Positions 46,087 through 54,642 of a stretch of 55,713 nt of DNA are shown here, one piece after another. The notes below the pieces were generated by a model. The model saw only the letters and a list, made by a program, of their open reading frames with translations. It had not been told where the DNA came from and did no database searches. The first letter of the stretch is position 1. Every line of letters begins with the position of its first letter. This stretch comes from an uncultured Gammaproteobacteria bacterium (GTDB lineage Bacteria > Pseudomonadota > Gammaproteobacteria > Pseudomonadales > Ketobacteraceae). Where the stretch lies: NCBI GenBank assembly GCA_913063125.1, contig CAJXZM010000014.1, positions 1 to 55,713 on the forward strand, written 5' to 3'. Both the position numbers and the translations under genes were made by a program.

Positions 46087-46134
46087 ACGTCTTCCCCTCT
46101 AAACAGAACCGTACCACTTCTCGTATTGAAATAC

Positions 46135-47070
46135 CTAAACAACAATAAAACTTGCATCACTCAGCTGTGCCTCTCCGTTCCAGCGATAAGCCACCAGCTT
46201 CCCGCCTTTGGCAACAGAATAATCCAGACACGCTACATTATCTGCTAATTTGGTAGGATGCCCTTTAAGCCAGTAGTGCCCTAAAAATACAGGTCTTTCT
46301 CCTGCAGAATATCCCACAAGTTCACCCGCACTAATGGGCTTGTTAGCCTGCTCTTCGTTTAGCACGCCTGGAGGGAAAGCCACATCCCCCATCGTACAGT
46401 CATGATTGTGCCACCACTGCGTTCGTACCTCGTGACGTTTGACACCATCTTTATCGAAAAAATGGCCATTATCAGGCAAGGAATGCTCAACACCTTTTAA
46501 CAATATTTCAATAGCCTCATAAGCAGGTGTGTCTTTTGTACTGGCTTCGATTAACAGCGCGTCAGTAAGACAGTTGTTGCTATCCACATGGGGTTGAAGC
46601 GCCTTAATCATACTGGATTCCCAGCAAGCATGAACAACGCGCAAGCCATCCAATTCAATCCATAGCGGAAGCGACCGGAAAAAGGCCAGGGCATCATCAA
46701 GCTCCCGCTCTAGCTCGGTGCCAAGATACTCATTAAGAAATGCGATATGCTGAAATGTATTTTTGTTAGTGCGAGGGCGCAACCAGGCCCCAGGCTTATT
46801 GGGGTTTTCCGTGTGATACCCCAACGCATTAAACTCATGATTTCCCATCACTGAAAGCGCAGCGCCCTGTTGAACCATCGCCATGACAATCTGTAGCAGC
46901 TGGCGCTGCTGAGGGCCGCGATCAACAAAATCACCCAGAAAAATCAATTTTCTAGTCGGATGACGATAGCAACCATCTACCAATGCGTAGTCCATCGCCT
47001 CCAGTATCTCGACAAGTTTACCGGCATGGCCGTGAAGATCGCCCACTAAATCGTAGTATTGTTCGCTCAT
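46135..47070 (-). CDS. Calcineurin-like metallophosphoesterase
   Basis: All main motifs of the family are present: DLHGH, GDFVDRGP, GNHE, a His in VVHACWE and a late GHYW. These residues hold two metal ions and hydrolyse phosphoesters; related enzymes act on Ap4A or on phosphoprotein. Length (about 311) is normal. The longest frame starts with GTG at 47079, but ATG 47070 is preferred; no strong ribosome site is seen for either. It may head the short membrane-protein series downstream. A role in degrading nucleotide signals made during defence is possible, but this is only inference from its position in the island. Confidence 0.88.
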   Translation of the reverse strand: MSEQYYDLVGDLHGHAGKLVEILEAMDYALVDGCYRHPTRKLIFLGDFVDRGPQQRQLLQIVMAMVQQGAALSVMGNHEFNALGYHTENPNKPGAWLRPRTNKNTFQHIAFLNEYLGTELERELDDALAFFRSLPLWIELDGLRVVHACWESSMIKALQPHVDSNNCLTDALLIEASTKDTPAYEAIEILLKGVEHSLPDNGHFFDKDGVKRHEVRTQWWHNHDCTMGDVAFPPGVLNEEQANKPISAGELVGYSAGERPVFLGHYWLKGHPTKLADNVACLDYSVAKGGKLVAYRWNGEAQLSDASFIVV

Positions 47071-47079
47071 ATTGCTCAC

Positions 47080-47860
47080 TCATTGCATTGGTACTTGATC
47101 ATTATTCTTCTGGTCACTCACGTTATGGCATCTACTGCACCAACAATCCACTCATGTTTTCCCGTTTTCTAGCAATGCTGGTTTATTACTTTACAACCCG
47201 TTCATTTCATAATGTTGCTTCTGATAGCTATCAGCCAGCCAGTTTTTCTGCTGCCTGCATTAAAGGATCCAGCATTGACCTGCACCCAGTATCAGCGAGT
47301 CAGCTATCTCAATTCTTCACTGCAGATACTCTTTAAGCTCATCACCCTGAATAGTCCTCTTTTACGAGGCCTGTCTGCTCGTAGAGATAATAACTTTCTT
47401 TCATACTTTTTATTTACTCTACCTATCTGTACCAGTTTCTACTGTCTTATTTGGCCCAAGGACTCATGTTTTTGTGTTTTTACACTTTTTTGCTCTGACC
47501 CAAAAAAAACATTACAAGTCTTTTTCCAATTGGGCAAAAAAAGACAGCTTTTCGGTGCAGCGAAATATTGTTTCGTCAAATACACTATGTTTATTTGCAT
47601 TTTCACGGTGAAACCACGTTTAACTGTTACTTTTTATCCATTGGGCAAAAAACAACAGGTATATTTTGCACTGTTCTTGCGTCAAAGGCCCGATCCTTCT
47701 GGGTTTCAGTTAGATTTCGATCCAGCAAAATATGAATGTATTTCGAAACAGGTAAGCTGATTTTACTCCCCCTATTCATTCTCATTTAGATAAGTATTTC
47801 TTAATTGATGGCGTAGCGTTTTATACTCGTGTGCTGATATCTGATTTTTTGATCTCTCAA
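47080..47860. other. Stretch with no trusted gene
   Basis: A plus-strand frame of 182 codons (47212-47760) is open but is Cys/Phe-rich, hydrophobic and unlike a natural protein, so I do not call it. TTGGGCAAAAAA occurs twice (about 47529 and 47642) in similar contexts, suggesting a decayed duplication. The stretch leads into the inverted 17-bp repeats. Confidence 0.4.
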
Positions 47861-47866
47861 TCTGCT

Positions 47867-48003
47867 GAGTCCCTATATTGGGTGCTTGGGACCCTCTATT
47901 GGGACTCAACTTAGATTTTTGAGTTTTTTCAGGTGCATTTTTCATTTATCGAGATCACTGAGTCCCTATATTGGGTGCGTACAACCCAATATAGGGACTC
48001 AGT
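47867..48003. repeat. Four copies of a 17-bp motif as two inverted pairs
   Basis: GAGTCCCTATATTGGGT occurs at 47867-47883 and 47960-47976. Inverted copies are at 47891-47907 (three mismatches) and 47984-48000 (exact). The second pair extends to perfect 20-bp arms (47957-47976 and 47984-48003) around GCGTACA. No T-run follows, so a terminator is unlikely. Spaced repeats of this kind fit binding sites for a replication initiator, a partition protein or a repressor. The winged-helix protein at 51.4 kb is a possible but untested partner. Confidence 0.8.
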
Positions 48004-48826
48004 AATTTCAGTGGTTAAAAAAGCGTCGAGTTACATTAAGTCCTGGGTTATCTTATTCATACACCATCCCTAGATTGCATAGCGCCGCAGGCAAAGGCGC
48101 ACGCAGAGCTTCCAGGCAGTTTGCTGGCGATTTCGTCTTGCCTTATGTTTGGGCTTGCTATGTGGTATATGCTTAAGCAGGAAAATAACACTCTCTTCCA
48201 TTGCTTCTTTAAAAGCCACAGAAATCCCTAGGCAACTTACGAAACCAAATAATAGCACCGGTAATTCTCAGCCCAGCATGGCTTGAACGTCAATAGAGCC
48301 AGAATGAAACTGACTAAGATTGAAGAATACCAATGGCAACAAGGCTAAACCGGAAGCGGCAGGAGCTAAAAATTGTCTCTTGAATTTATTAAATCCGCCA
48401 AATTAAGCTATCTTGGCTGATGCATAAAATATAGGAAGGTGGGCGTTCCGATCCAACGCCTTGCTCTGGCGTAAACCGGAGCGCAGCATAGGTTTTTCCC
48501 AGAGCCGCAACTTGTTACGTTGGCATTGGCACCAGCCTGATAATTAAAAAACAAAACCGAATTACGCGCAGTAGTTACTTTTCCGGAATAAGGGTTTCTT
48601 TCATAGCTCTCTAAGCCCCCTACCCGTTCCTTGAGCTACTTGGGGTACTAGAGACCTAGCCTCTAGAAAAGACAATTGCCTCCTAAACTGTTGATTCGAC
48701 ACCCGAATCTCAAAACCAGTAAATTCAAACAAGATCTAATAGCGCCCTACAGACCACGCATGATAGGGCTTTCAGATGATCATGTCTTTTTAGGAGGGAA
48801 AATACCTAGTACCCCAATATCGCTAA
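48004..48826. other. Intergenic stretch without a supported gene
   Basis: About 820 bp with only short frames. A 62-codon minus-strand frame (48070-48258) has no ribosome site or recognisable domain and is left out. I see no RNA gene or clear terminator. With the repeats to the left it makes about 1.7 kb without a trusted gene. Confidence 0.4.
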
Positions 48827-49372
48827 TTACCTTGTTCCCGTAAGGCTATCTATTGCCTCAAATAACTTAAAAGGCTTCTGTAATACATCAAGCCTTTCAA
48901 GTTGATCTCGCTGTTCCCTACTAAGAGGTAACTTCAAGTATTCTTCTGATATGCGCCATATTTCTTTTTGAATGCCGAGAACAGAATCATCTAAATCAGT
49001 GATATTTTTGAGCGTTTCATTATTGGCATACTGTTTAATACCATAGGATAAATACGCATAATATGAGACTTCTTCTTTCGAGCAATTGAAATCAGCATGA
49101 AAATGAAAATAACCGAGTAAGAATCCTATCTGTTGTTTATTCAGATTCAATTGAGGTAATTTTTCTACAGGCAAAAGAGTCTCTAATTTATCGCAGCTCT
49201 TAATCTTTTCAGATATAGCGCTTACCGTAGACTGGTATTCTAGAATCAATGATTGAGGAGCTTTTTTATCGAGCTTAACACCCAATTCATCAACAAATTC
49301 TAAGCCCGAAGAAAACACAAAGCTACTTGCTAAGGAGAAAAAAATACCGAATACGCTAGGAATTAGTTTCAT
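48827..49372 (-). CDS. Exported protein, unknown
   Basis: The N-terminus is a typical signal peptide (MKLIPSVFGIFFSLASSFVFS) without a lipobox, so the 181-residue product should be secreted to the periplasm. The mature part is helical with two Cys (SCDKLE, NCSKEE) that could form a disulfide. The family is not recognised. The ATG overlaps the stop of the upstream gene by one base (TAATG), so both products are made together and may act together. Confidence 0.6.
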   Translation of the reverse strand: MKLIPSVFGIFFSLASSFVFSSGLEFVDELGVKLDKKAPQSLILEYQSTVSAISEKIKSCDKLETLLPVEKLPQLNLNKQQIGFLLGYFHFHADFNCSKEEVSYYAYLSYGIKQYANNETLKNITDLDDSVLGIQKEIWRISEEYLKLPLSREQRDQLERLDVLQKPFKLFEAIDSLTGTR

Positions 49373-49701
49373 TAATCAGAACACCCATTAGCAATTGCCC
49401 TAAAAAACATATTTTGGTCATGGTTTGAACTAAACAAAGCGGCATTTGTTGCAATTTTTTCTATTTGCTTTCGTGTGATTCTGTCAGTTTGTTGCATTGC
49501 CAAACCAAAAGCATAAAAGTCTGTCGTTGCTACTGTAAAAGCAACTTTCCATGAATTATTTCCCAAAAATATGGATATAAAAGTTCCCGCAGCTAATACA
49601 GGATTTAGCATTCGAGAAAACTCTCTTTTTGTCGCTATATCTTCCATAGCGCGTTGACCGTTGCTGTCTAATTTTAGGTCATGGATACTTGGGCATTCCA
49701 T
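49372..49701 (-). CDS. Unknown 109-residue protein coupled to the exported protein
   Basis: A short protein with one moderately hydrophobic stretch (VLAAGTFISIFLG) and no signal peptide at the start. AAGGA precedes the ATG at proper distance. Not recognised. It is coupled to the exported-protein gene by a one-base stop/start overlap. The pair is separate from neighbouring operons, with more than 800 bp free on one side and a divergent promoter region on the other, so it is a self-contained unit. Confidence 0.55.
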   Translation of the reverse strand: MECPSIHDLKLDSNGQRAMEDIATKREFSRMLNPVLAAGTFISIFLGNNSWKVAFTVATTDFYAFGLAMQQTDRITRKQIEKIATNAALFSSNHDQNMFFRAIANGCSD

Positions 49702-50033
49702 TGGTCTACATTCCTTATAGTATTAAAAGTAATATTAAGCTACCTGATTATACCTATTTAAAAAGACTTTCATAGAGCTGATATTTTAACTGGAACTGCG
49801 CAGAAAATCGCACAGTTTATAGGCTACATATGACCCCTCCACCCCCCAATACAAACCGCGCAATTAAAAGCCCCAAAGCAACCCTAAGTCTACTCACCGT
49901 CACGGCTTCCCAACAAAAAGCTCAATACCTTACAGTTCCTTCACACTGCGTAATAATGCTTGCTGTAACAAACTTGCATTTATTCATGGTATGCAAAAAT
50001 GATTTTTCCATATCAATGACAGAGGAATACAGC
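49702..50033. promoter_or_regulatory. Divergent intergenic region ahead of the integration-module genes
   Basis: It lies between minus-strand 49701 and plus-strand 50034, so it should contain promoters in both directions. AGAGGA lies eight bases before the 50034 ATG. An in-frame upstream extension from 49830 is open but lacks a ribosome site. No operator was recognised. Confidence 0.4.
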
Positions 50034-50339
50034 ATGAGCTTTTGGAAAATGATTTTCGGCACCCCTAGCGATTCAACCAATCAGTCGCAAAGCACAGAAC
50101 ATAATAGTAACGATATAGTGCGTCCAGAAATAAACCCAGCGACGGGGCTGCCCATGCTCTCTGGTATGGGAAGCACTGATATTGGCGGTGATGTTTTCGG
50201 ATCTAGCACTATTCACGATTCACTATTTGACGAAAACAATTCATCAACTTTCGATTCATTCGATGACAACCACTTATCAAGCTTCGATCCATTCGATGAC
50301 AATCACTCATCAAGCTTCAATCCATTTGATGAATATTAA
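50034..50339 (+). CDS. Small acidic protein with Phe-Asp repeats
   Basis: A 101-residue product starting MSFWKMIFGTP, with a middle INPATGLPMLSG...DIGGDVFG and a C-terminal run of three 11-12-residue repeats (SSTFDSFDDNH, SSFDPFDDNH, SSFNPFDEY). The NPATGLPM segment occurs, to my memory, in short unnamed gammaproteobacterial proteins. The acidic Phe repeats look disordered and suited to binding a partner. ATG 50034 has a good AGAGGA site; the frame is open further up to 49830 but without such a site. First gene of the plus-strand chain ending in the integrase. Confidence 0.65.
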   Translation: MSFWKMIFGTPSDSTNQSQSTEHNSNDIVRPEINPATGLPMLSGMGSTDIGGDVFGSSTIHDSLFDENNSSTFDSFDDNHLSSFDPFDDNHSSSFNPFDEY

Positions 50340-50341
50340 TT

Positions 50342-50707
50342 ATGGACTGTTGCTGGAAAACCCTTACGACGAGAGATTTTTTTGTTTTTCGAAAAATCAG
50401 ATTTGATGTCTGCATAATCGACTATCCTATCAATCATATTTGCTTGATCAACGAGCATAACCCTGATGAATTAGATCGGGAACTGGCGATGGTATCGCTA
50501 GCGATCCGAGAAATACACGCAAGCTATCGATCAATACTCATTGCTCGATTTGCTCGCCCTCCACGTGATATTTTTATTGTACGGCCCAACCAACCTAAGC
50601 CACTTAGCGCAACACTGCACACTGTTCCACCAGAATGGCTGGATATAGTTTCGCAAAAGTACAGATTTCTAGATGAAAGAGCAGGAAGAGGAAAAAATCA
50701 TTTTTGA
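50342..50707 (+). CDS. Unknown 121-residue protein
   Basis: The ATG is two bases after the stop of the Phe-Asp repeat gene, and the end overlaps the start of the next gene, which supports real translation. The product is soluble and mixed alpha/beta (DVCIIDYPINHICLI, YRSILIARFARPPRDIFIV). Family not recognised. Its place in a short plus-strand chain with the integrase suggests a mobile-element accessory gene. Confidence 0.5.
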   Translation: MDCCWKTLTTRDFFVFRKIRFDVCIIDYPINHICLINEHNPDELDRELAMVSLAIREIHASYRSILIARFARPPRDIFIVRPNQPKPLSATLHTVPPEWLDIVSQKYRFLDERAGRGKNHF

Positions 50708-51036
50708 ACATGCGTACTGAGCAAATAAACATTCCTAAATTTGGGCACATTGCTAGCTGTCGATTGACGGCCAGCTGGATTTCAAGCGACCTCTGTTGCT
50801 TTTGCATCCTCGAATTGAAGGGACGCCAGCCACCCATTTCAGACATTTCACTTTCAATATACATTGAAATTAGAGATCGATTCCGGAAACAGCATCACAA
50901 ATCAAAACAACTTCGAATGTTTTTTTGTGATCGGCAAGAACATTGGGAACTTGTACCTAGGTGGAATAATGGAGTATTAACGGCCCTGGAAAAATACGAC
51001 GTTCCGAAAAGCTTTATAACCCACCTGGGATTATGA
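50704..51036 (+). CDS. Unknown 110-residue protein
   Basis: A beta-rich protein (KFGHIASCRLTASWISSDL, then ISDISLSIYIEIRDRF) with no recognised family. The start is either TTG 50704, which overlaps the preceding stop and has GAGG about ten bases before it, or ATG 50710. The overlap suggests coupling. It is the third small gene in the plus-strand chain. Confidence 0.5.
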   Translation: MNMRTEQINIPKFGHIASCRLTASWISSDLCCFCILELKGRQPPISDISLSIYIEIRDRFRKQHHKSKQLRMFFCDRQEHWELVPRWNNGVLTALEKYDVPKSFITHLGL

Positions 51037-51370
51037 CGCCTCAAGAACCATACTTATCCACAGGCACCACGGAATATGGAGTCAATGTGAATAAAACCCC
51101 AACGAATGAAGTTAAACATTCTCCACCTCATGCATTTAGCAGTTCTCCATCTCTAGCAGTATAAAATCTTTATAAATAATAATATTAAAGATCTTCTCCA
51201 TAAAATCAATTCGAGACAAATATAATTCAAATCACTCAAAAAAATAAAATAATGCATTAAAAGCTATTGGGTCATTAGGATCCCTGTTTTTCGCATCCCA
51301 AAGAACTTTTGCTTTCTGATTGCCTGAAATAATAAATGCTCATTCGAAAAACACAACACAGGATAAAAAA
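51037..51370. other. Intergenic gap ahead of the winged-helix gene
   Basis: An AT-rich gap of 334 bp without a supported gene. An upstream in-frame extension of the next gene (from 51320) lacks a ribosome site. It may contain a promoter for the winged-helix to integrase segment; nothing definite was seen. Confidence 0.4.
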
Positions 51371-51808
51371 ATGAGCATACCCGCTACCGTCTGGGCTTGG
51401 AATAACGAAGTTTGTTGCAGCACTGAACGATTATTGCTGCTTGCATTAGCATTCAGATCTGACGACCTGAATCAATGTTGGGCCAGCTTTTCTCATCTCC
51501 GCGAAATCACGTGCATTAAAAGCGACACAACAATAGCCAAATATCTCGACGCGCTTGAGAAAAAGGAACTAATTGTCAGACGGCACCGATACAAAAAAGT
51601 AAGAGGATTAACGGTAAAAACTAGCAACATGTACCACTTATGCGTCGATGGATATCCACATGCCAGAGAAAAATCAGGCCAGCCCAAAAAGCCAGAAAAA
51701 CAAAATAACACTACAAGCACAAACCCAAAACAAACTCCTCTGCCAAAAAAGGACAAAACTCAATTTTTTGAAGAAATACGAAAAATATTGCGGGGCTCCA
51801 AATCATGA
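51371..51808 (+). CDS. Winged-helix DNA-binding protein
   Basis: Residues about 15-85 (STERLLLLALAFRSDD, FSHLREITCIKSDTTIAKYL, LEKKELIVRRHRYKK) follow the helix-turn-helix plus wing pattern of HTH_36-like domains, as seen in phage and plasmid replication initiators. The C-terminal 50 residues are Lys/Pro-rich and probably flexible. ATG 51371 is chosen because AGGA lies nine bases upstream; the longer form from 51320 has none. The stop overlaps the next small ORF (ATGA). It could be a regulator of integration genes or an initiator; the sequence does not decide. Confidence 0.65.
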   Translation: MSIPATVWAWNNEVCCSTERLLLLALAFRSDDLNQCWASFSHLREITCIKSDTTIAKYLDALEKKELIVRRHRYKKVRGLTVKTSNMYHLCVDGYPHAREKSGQPKKPEKQNNTTSTNPKQTPLPKKDKTQFFEEIRKILRGSKS

Positions 51809-51927
51809 TTGCCGAAAAACAAAGGACTGCCGTTTTAAGCCATATTATCGCGCCAAAAGAAAAAACCAGAGGAACACTAGTGCGTAGGCTGCAACAACAC
51901 TCATTCACTGCAGTTGCAAAACCATGA
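51805..51927 (+). CDS. Small 40-residue ORF linked by overlaps on both sides
   Basis: ATG 51805 overlaps the stop of the winged-helix gene (ATGA), and its own stop at 51927 overlaps the ATG of the next gene (ATGA again). The product starts MIAEKQRTAVLSHIIAPKEK and is basic. No family is recognised. Two exact four-base couplings in a row are good evidence that it is translated. It could be a short DNA-binding or regulatory peptide. Confidence 0.6.
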   Translation: MIAEKQRTAVLSHIIAPKEKTRGTLVRRLQQHSFTAVAKP

Positions 51928-52202
51928 CATCAGATAACATTACCTCTCACCCCCATGCCGACGGACAACCATCGGCTACAGATTGTAGGTGCAAAATGGA
52001 CAACAATCTCATCAAACAAGAAGCACTTGAACACTGGCTAGGCTACAAACGCTCAGCGGACATTGAAAAATGGCTGTTAGAGCAAGGCATTAAGTACGGA
52101 CGATCCAGAAATGGAAAAATAGTCACGACTCAGCATGCTATCGATAACTCTTTCAGTACAGATAACACATCTCAACCCACCGTCGAATTCGACTTTCAAT
52201 GA
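51924..52202 (+). CDS. DUF4224-like protein, probable excisionase-type partner of the integrase
   Basis: Residues about 30-75 (LIKQEALEHWLGYKRSADIEKWLLEQGIKYGRSRNGKIV) resemble DUF4224, a small helix-turn-helix domain usually encoded just before phage-type integrases. ATG 51924 is coupled to the preceding small ORF, though ATG 51996 begins the domain proper. The stop overlaps the integrase start (ATGA). A role as excisionase or integrase regulator fits the position and is inference. Confidence 0.65.
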   Translation: MTSDNITSHPHADGQPSATDCRCKMDNNLIKQEALEHWLGYKRSADIEKWLLEQGIKYGRSRNGKIVTTQHAIDNSFSTDNTSQPTVEFDFQ

Positions 52203-53317
52203 AGAACAATGCTGGCCAAGGCCGTAAAAGAAAATCTTCAAACCAAAAATTGCCACCTCATGTCTACAAAGATCGCTGTAGATATTACTACCGCCCCTAC
52301 AAAGGCTCCTTGGGAGGCAAGCCCTCATACGGCAAGCCAATCAGACTGTGCGCCCTAGATGCATCGACAAGCGAAGTATGGAAGGAATATGAACGAATCA
52401 TTAGCGGTAGCGAGGACACTCTAAAGTGGTTAGTTACTGAATATCTAGAAAGTAAGAAATGCAAAAGCCTATCTTCAAAAACGATAGATGAATACAATAA
52501 CTACTCAAAAATCATTTTGAGCAGAAAAACCACAAACAACGCTACCTTTGGCGACATAAGACTAAACAACATATCCCAGCGAACCATCAGGCGGTACCTA
52601 GACGCCTACTCCCACCCCGTCGCAGCCAACCGGCATGTTCAATTTTTAAAAGCTGTATTTAGCTGGGCCATGCAACGATTCGAGGTGGTTTCCATAAATC
52701 CATGCCTTGCAGTCGAGCTAAACCCAGAAACCGCACGCGACCGCTATATCGAGGACTGGGAGTATAAGATCGTTTATACCGTAGCTCTCAGCTGTCGAAA
52801 TCCTTATTTCGCAGCCGCTATGGAAATCGCGTACTTAAGCCGAGCTAGGCGCGGTGAGGTATTCAGCCTCACAAAAGCCGAGGTTCGCAAGGATGGCATC
52901 TATATTGAGAGAAGCAAGAAATCAGAGAGCGAAACCACATTATGGTCTCCGCGCCTCCGAGATGCCTATAAGTTGGCTGTATCAACGAGCAAAGATCCTG
53001 CACAGGCTTACCTTCTATTTGAAGACTCAACAGGACAAATGTACAAAAAGAACGCCCTAGATAGTCAGTGGAAGCGAATTATAGATAAAGCAAAGAAGAA
53101 GGGAGCACCGCTTCCAGAGAAACTGAAGCAGGAAGCCCTAGACATTGGGGGACTACCACTAGAGAGCGGCAATATGACTCTTGGTGAACATTTCACTTTC
53201 CACGACATAAAAGCCAAAGGCATTACGGACCACGACACAAATCACAGCGGCCATAAATCACGTAAGATGAGAGGCGTATACGTTAGGAAAGGCGTTAAGG
53301 TTGACGCCACTCGGTAA
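52199..53317 (+). CDS. int: Tyrosine recombinase / integrase
   Basis: A 372-residue phage-type integrase: arm-type N-terminus, SAM-like core-binding domain (about 80-170) and catalytic domain. Visible catalytic residues are the first Arg in ARRGE, His in FHDIKAKG, His in GHKS and the nucleophile Tyr in RGVYVRK. The usual HxxR reads HDIK, so the second catalytic Arg is replaced by Lys. This may weaken strand exchange. It should insert the island at tRNA-Arg, whose gene lies 2.1 kb away with a matching relic at 5.4 kb. It is coupled to the DUF4224 gene. hipBA lies between it and the tRNA. Confidence 0.9.
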   Translation: MKNNAGQGRKRKSSNQKLPPHVYKDRCRYYYRPYKGSLGGKPSYGKPIRLCALDASTSEVWKEYERIISGSEDTLKWLVTEYLESKKCKSLSSKTIDEYNNYSKIILSRKTTNNATFGDIRLNNISQRTIRRYLDAYSHPVAANRHVQFLKAVFSWAMQRFEVVSINPCLAVELNPETARDRYIEDWEYKIVYTVALSCRNPYFAAAMEIAYLSRARRGEVFSLTKAEVRKDGIYIERSKKSESETTLWSPRLRDAYKLAVSTSKDPAQAYLLFEDSTGQMYKKNALDSQWKRIIDKAKKKGAPLPEKLKQEALDIGGLPLESGNMTLGEHFTFHDIKAKGITDHDTNHSGHKSRKMRGVYVRKGVKVDATR

Positions 53318-53376
53318 CACCCAACAAAGACAGTACTACCTGAAGCCTGCCGTCATCACTAAAATGGATTCAGATT

Positions 53377-54642
53377 TCATTCAGTAGAAAATGCATTTAA
53401 AAACTGGCGCCCCCAAAGCAACTTACGGTCAACATCACTTAGCCTGGCTTCATCGCAGACACTGTCCCAGTTCTCATCAATAATGGTTTTTTGCTGTTCA
53501 AAAATGGAGCATGCCTGTTCATCTGAAAGCAGGAAGTTACGGGCTGTTTCAAGACAGGTTTTTAACTGACTGAGGTTGTTTCTGCCTGAAATCAACATTG
53601 CTTGCGACGCTTCATTGCCTGCGCGACCTTGCGGGCATATATCATAAGCGGGAGTCAGGCTTAACGCTTCACCGTCCCAAAAAGCAGCATGGTTACGGGC
53701 ATGATCATCTGTATTACCACATAAAATATTGAACACAAGTCGAGAAAAAAGTTCTTTAAGTGTCTCTTTTGGTTCTATAAAGCGGTGCCGTATGATTTCT
53801 GCTAACGTTTCATAACTTGCGTAACGCGCCATCATATCGTCAAGACCAAATAGCGTCAGAGCAGAAACCATAGATTTACGACTCCAGCCATTACCTGTGT
53901 AAATACGATCAAAACGTTCAATGAGCAACACGTCTTTATTAGCTGCCACAGCCATTTTCACCGGTGCAACATCTAACCCCACCAACTCGGCCAGCCGCAT
54001 GGCAACAAACTCTGCTTTTACGACACTATAAATATCTGTACTGGAAGAGAATTTAGCAATGTACTTTGCACCCTGATCTTCGATCAATGCCTTTGGGCGC
54101 GCACCACCGATTGAGCTTCCATGAAAGAGAGCTTGATCCAGGTCAGCGGTTAGTGACACCCCCTTCTCAACCCGCTCAACAGAGCTGAGTAACTCCTCGA
54201 GGCTCGCATTGATTACCGATCGCGGAATGTACTCTGATGGTGATAATTGAAAATCCAAAGCGCCAATGCGATCTGAGCCTGATTCCAGCAAGTAAGTTAA
54301 TTCATCAAAATTGGCCGTATCCGTGCCAGCACCTTTCAGTCCAAGCTTTCTATTGATGATCACGCGCCGCCCCCATGCGTCGGGGGCGGCATCACGAATA
54401 CAGCCGTTTATAGTTAACCCGCCAAGCAAAGGCAGCACACCCGCTTTCAAAGGTAATTCCGGCTCATAAATTGATATCGCTGGACGAGTGTCATTCACTC
54501 GCTCAAGGTAGCTTTTACCGTAGTTAAAGTAGACCTTATCACCATCCGCTTCTAATTTGCCTACAACGACCGGTTCGGTGTTAGCAGGTAACCAAATCCA
54601 TACGTAAGCTTCTGTATAAGACCCCTTAGAAATCATCATCAA
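53377..54642 (-). CDS. hipA: HipA-family Ser/Thr kinase toxin
   Basis: The HipA layout is complete: N-terminal subdomain (GVLPLLGGLTINGCIRDAAPDAWGRR), the Gly-rich ATP loop region SSIGGARPKAL, IAKFSSSTD, the catalytic GNTDDHARNH and LTPAYDICP (DFG-like metal site). HipA phosphorylates glutamyl-tRNA synthetase or other targets and stops growth. Length 421 fits. The gene overlaps the hipB end by 17 bp, antitoxin first. It lies between integrase and tRNA-Arg, so it likely helps to keep the island in the genome. Three adjacent ATGs make the exact start uncertain by two codons. Confidence 0.9.
   Translation of the reverse strand: MMMISKGSYTEAYVWIWLPANTEPVVVGKLEADGDKVYFNYGKSYLERVNDTRPAISIYEPELPLKAGVLPLLGGLTINGCIRDAAPDAWGRRVIINRKLGLKGAGTDTANFDELTYLLESGSDRIGALDFQLSPSEYIPRSVINASLEELLSSVERVEKGVSLTADLDQALFHGSSIGGARPKALIEDQGAKYIAKFSSSTDIYSVVKAEFVAMRLAELVGLDVAPVKMAVAANKDVLLIERFDRIYTGNGWSRKSMVSALTLFGLDDMMARYASYETLAEIIRHRFIEPKETLKELFSRLVFNILCGNTDDHARNHAAFWDGEALSLTPAYDICPQGRAGNEASQAMLISGRNNLSQLKTCLETARNFLLSDEQACSIFEQQKTIIDENWDSVCDEARLSDVDRKLLWGRQFLNAFSTE

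Noticed and set aside
47212..47760. 182-codon plus-strand open frame
   Set aside because: Cys/Phe-rich hydrophobic product with no domain, weak start, and internal DNA repeats; reads like chance or decayed sequence.
47957..48003. Perfect inverted repeat as Rho-independent terminator
   Set aside because: No T-run on either side and a related second inverted pair 90 bp away; a protein-binding site is more likely.
48070..48258. 62-codon minus-strand open frame
   Set aside because: No ribosome site, no family, and no supporting neighbour.
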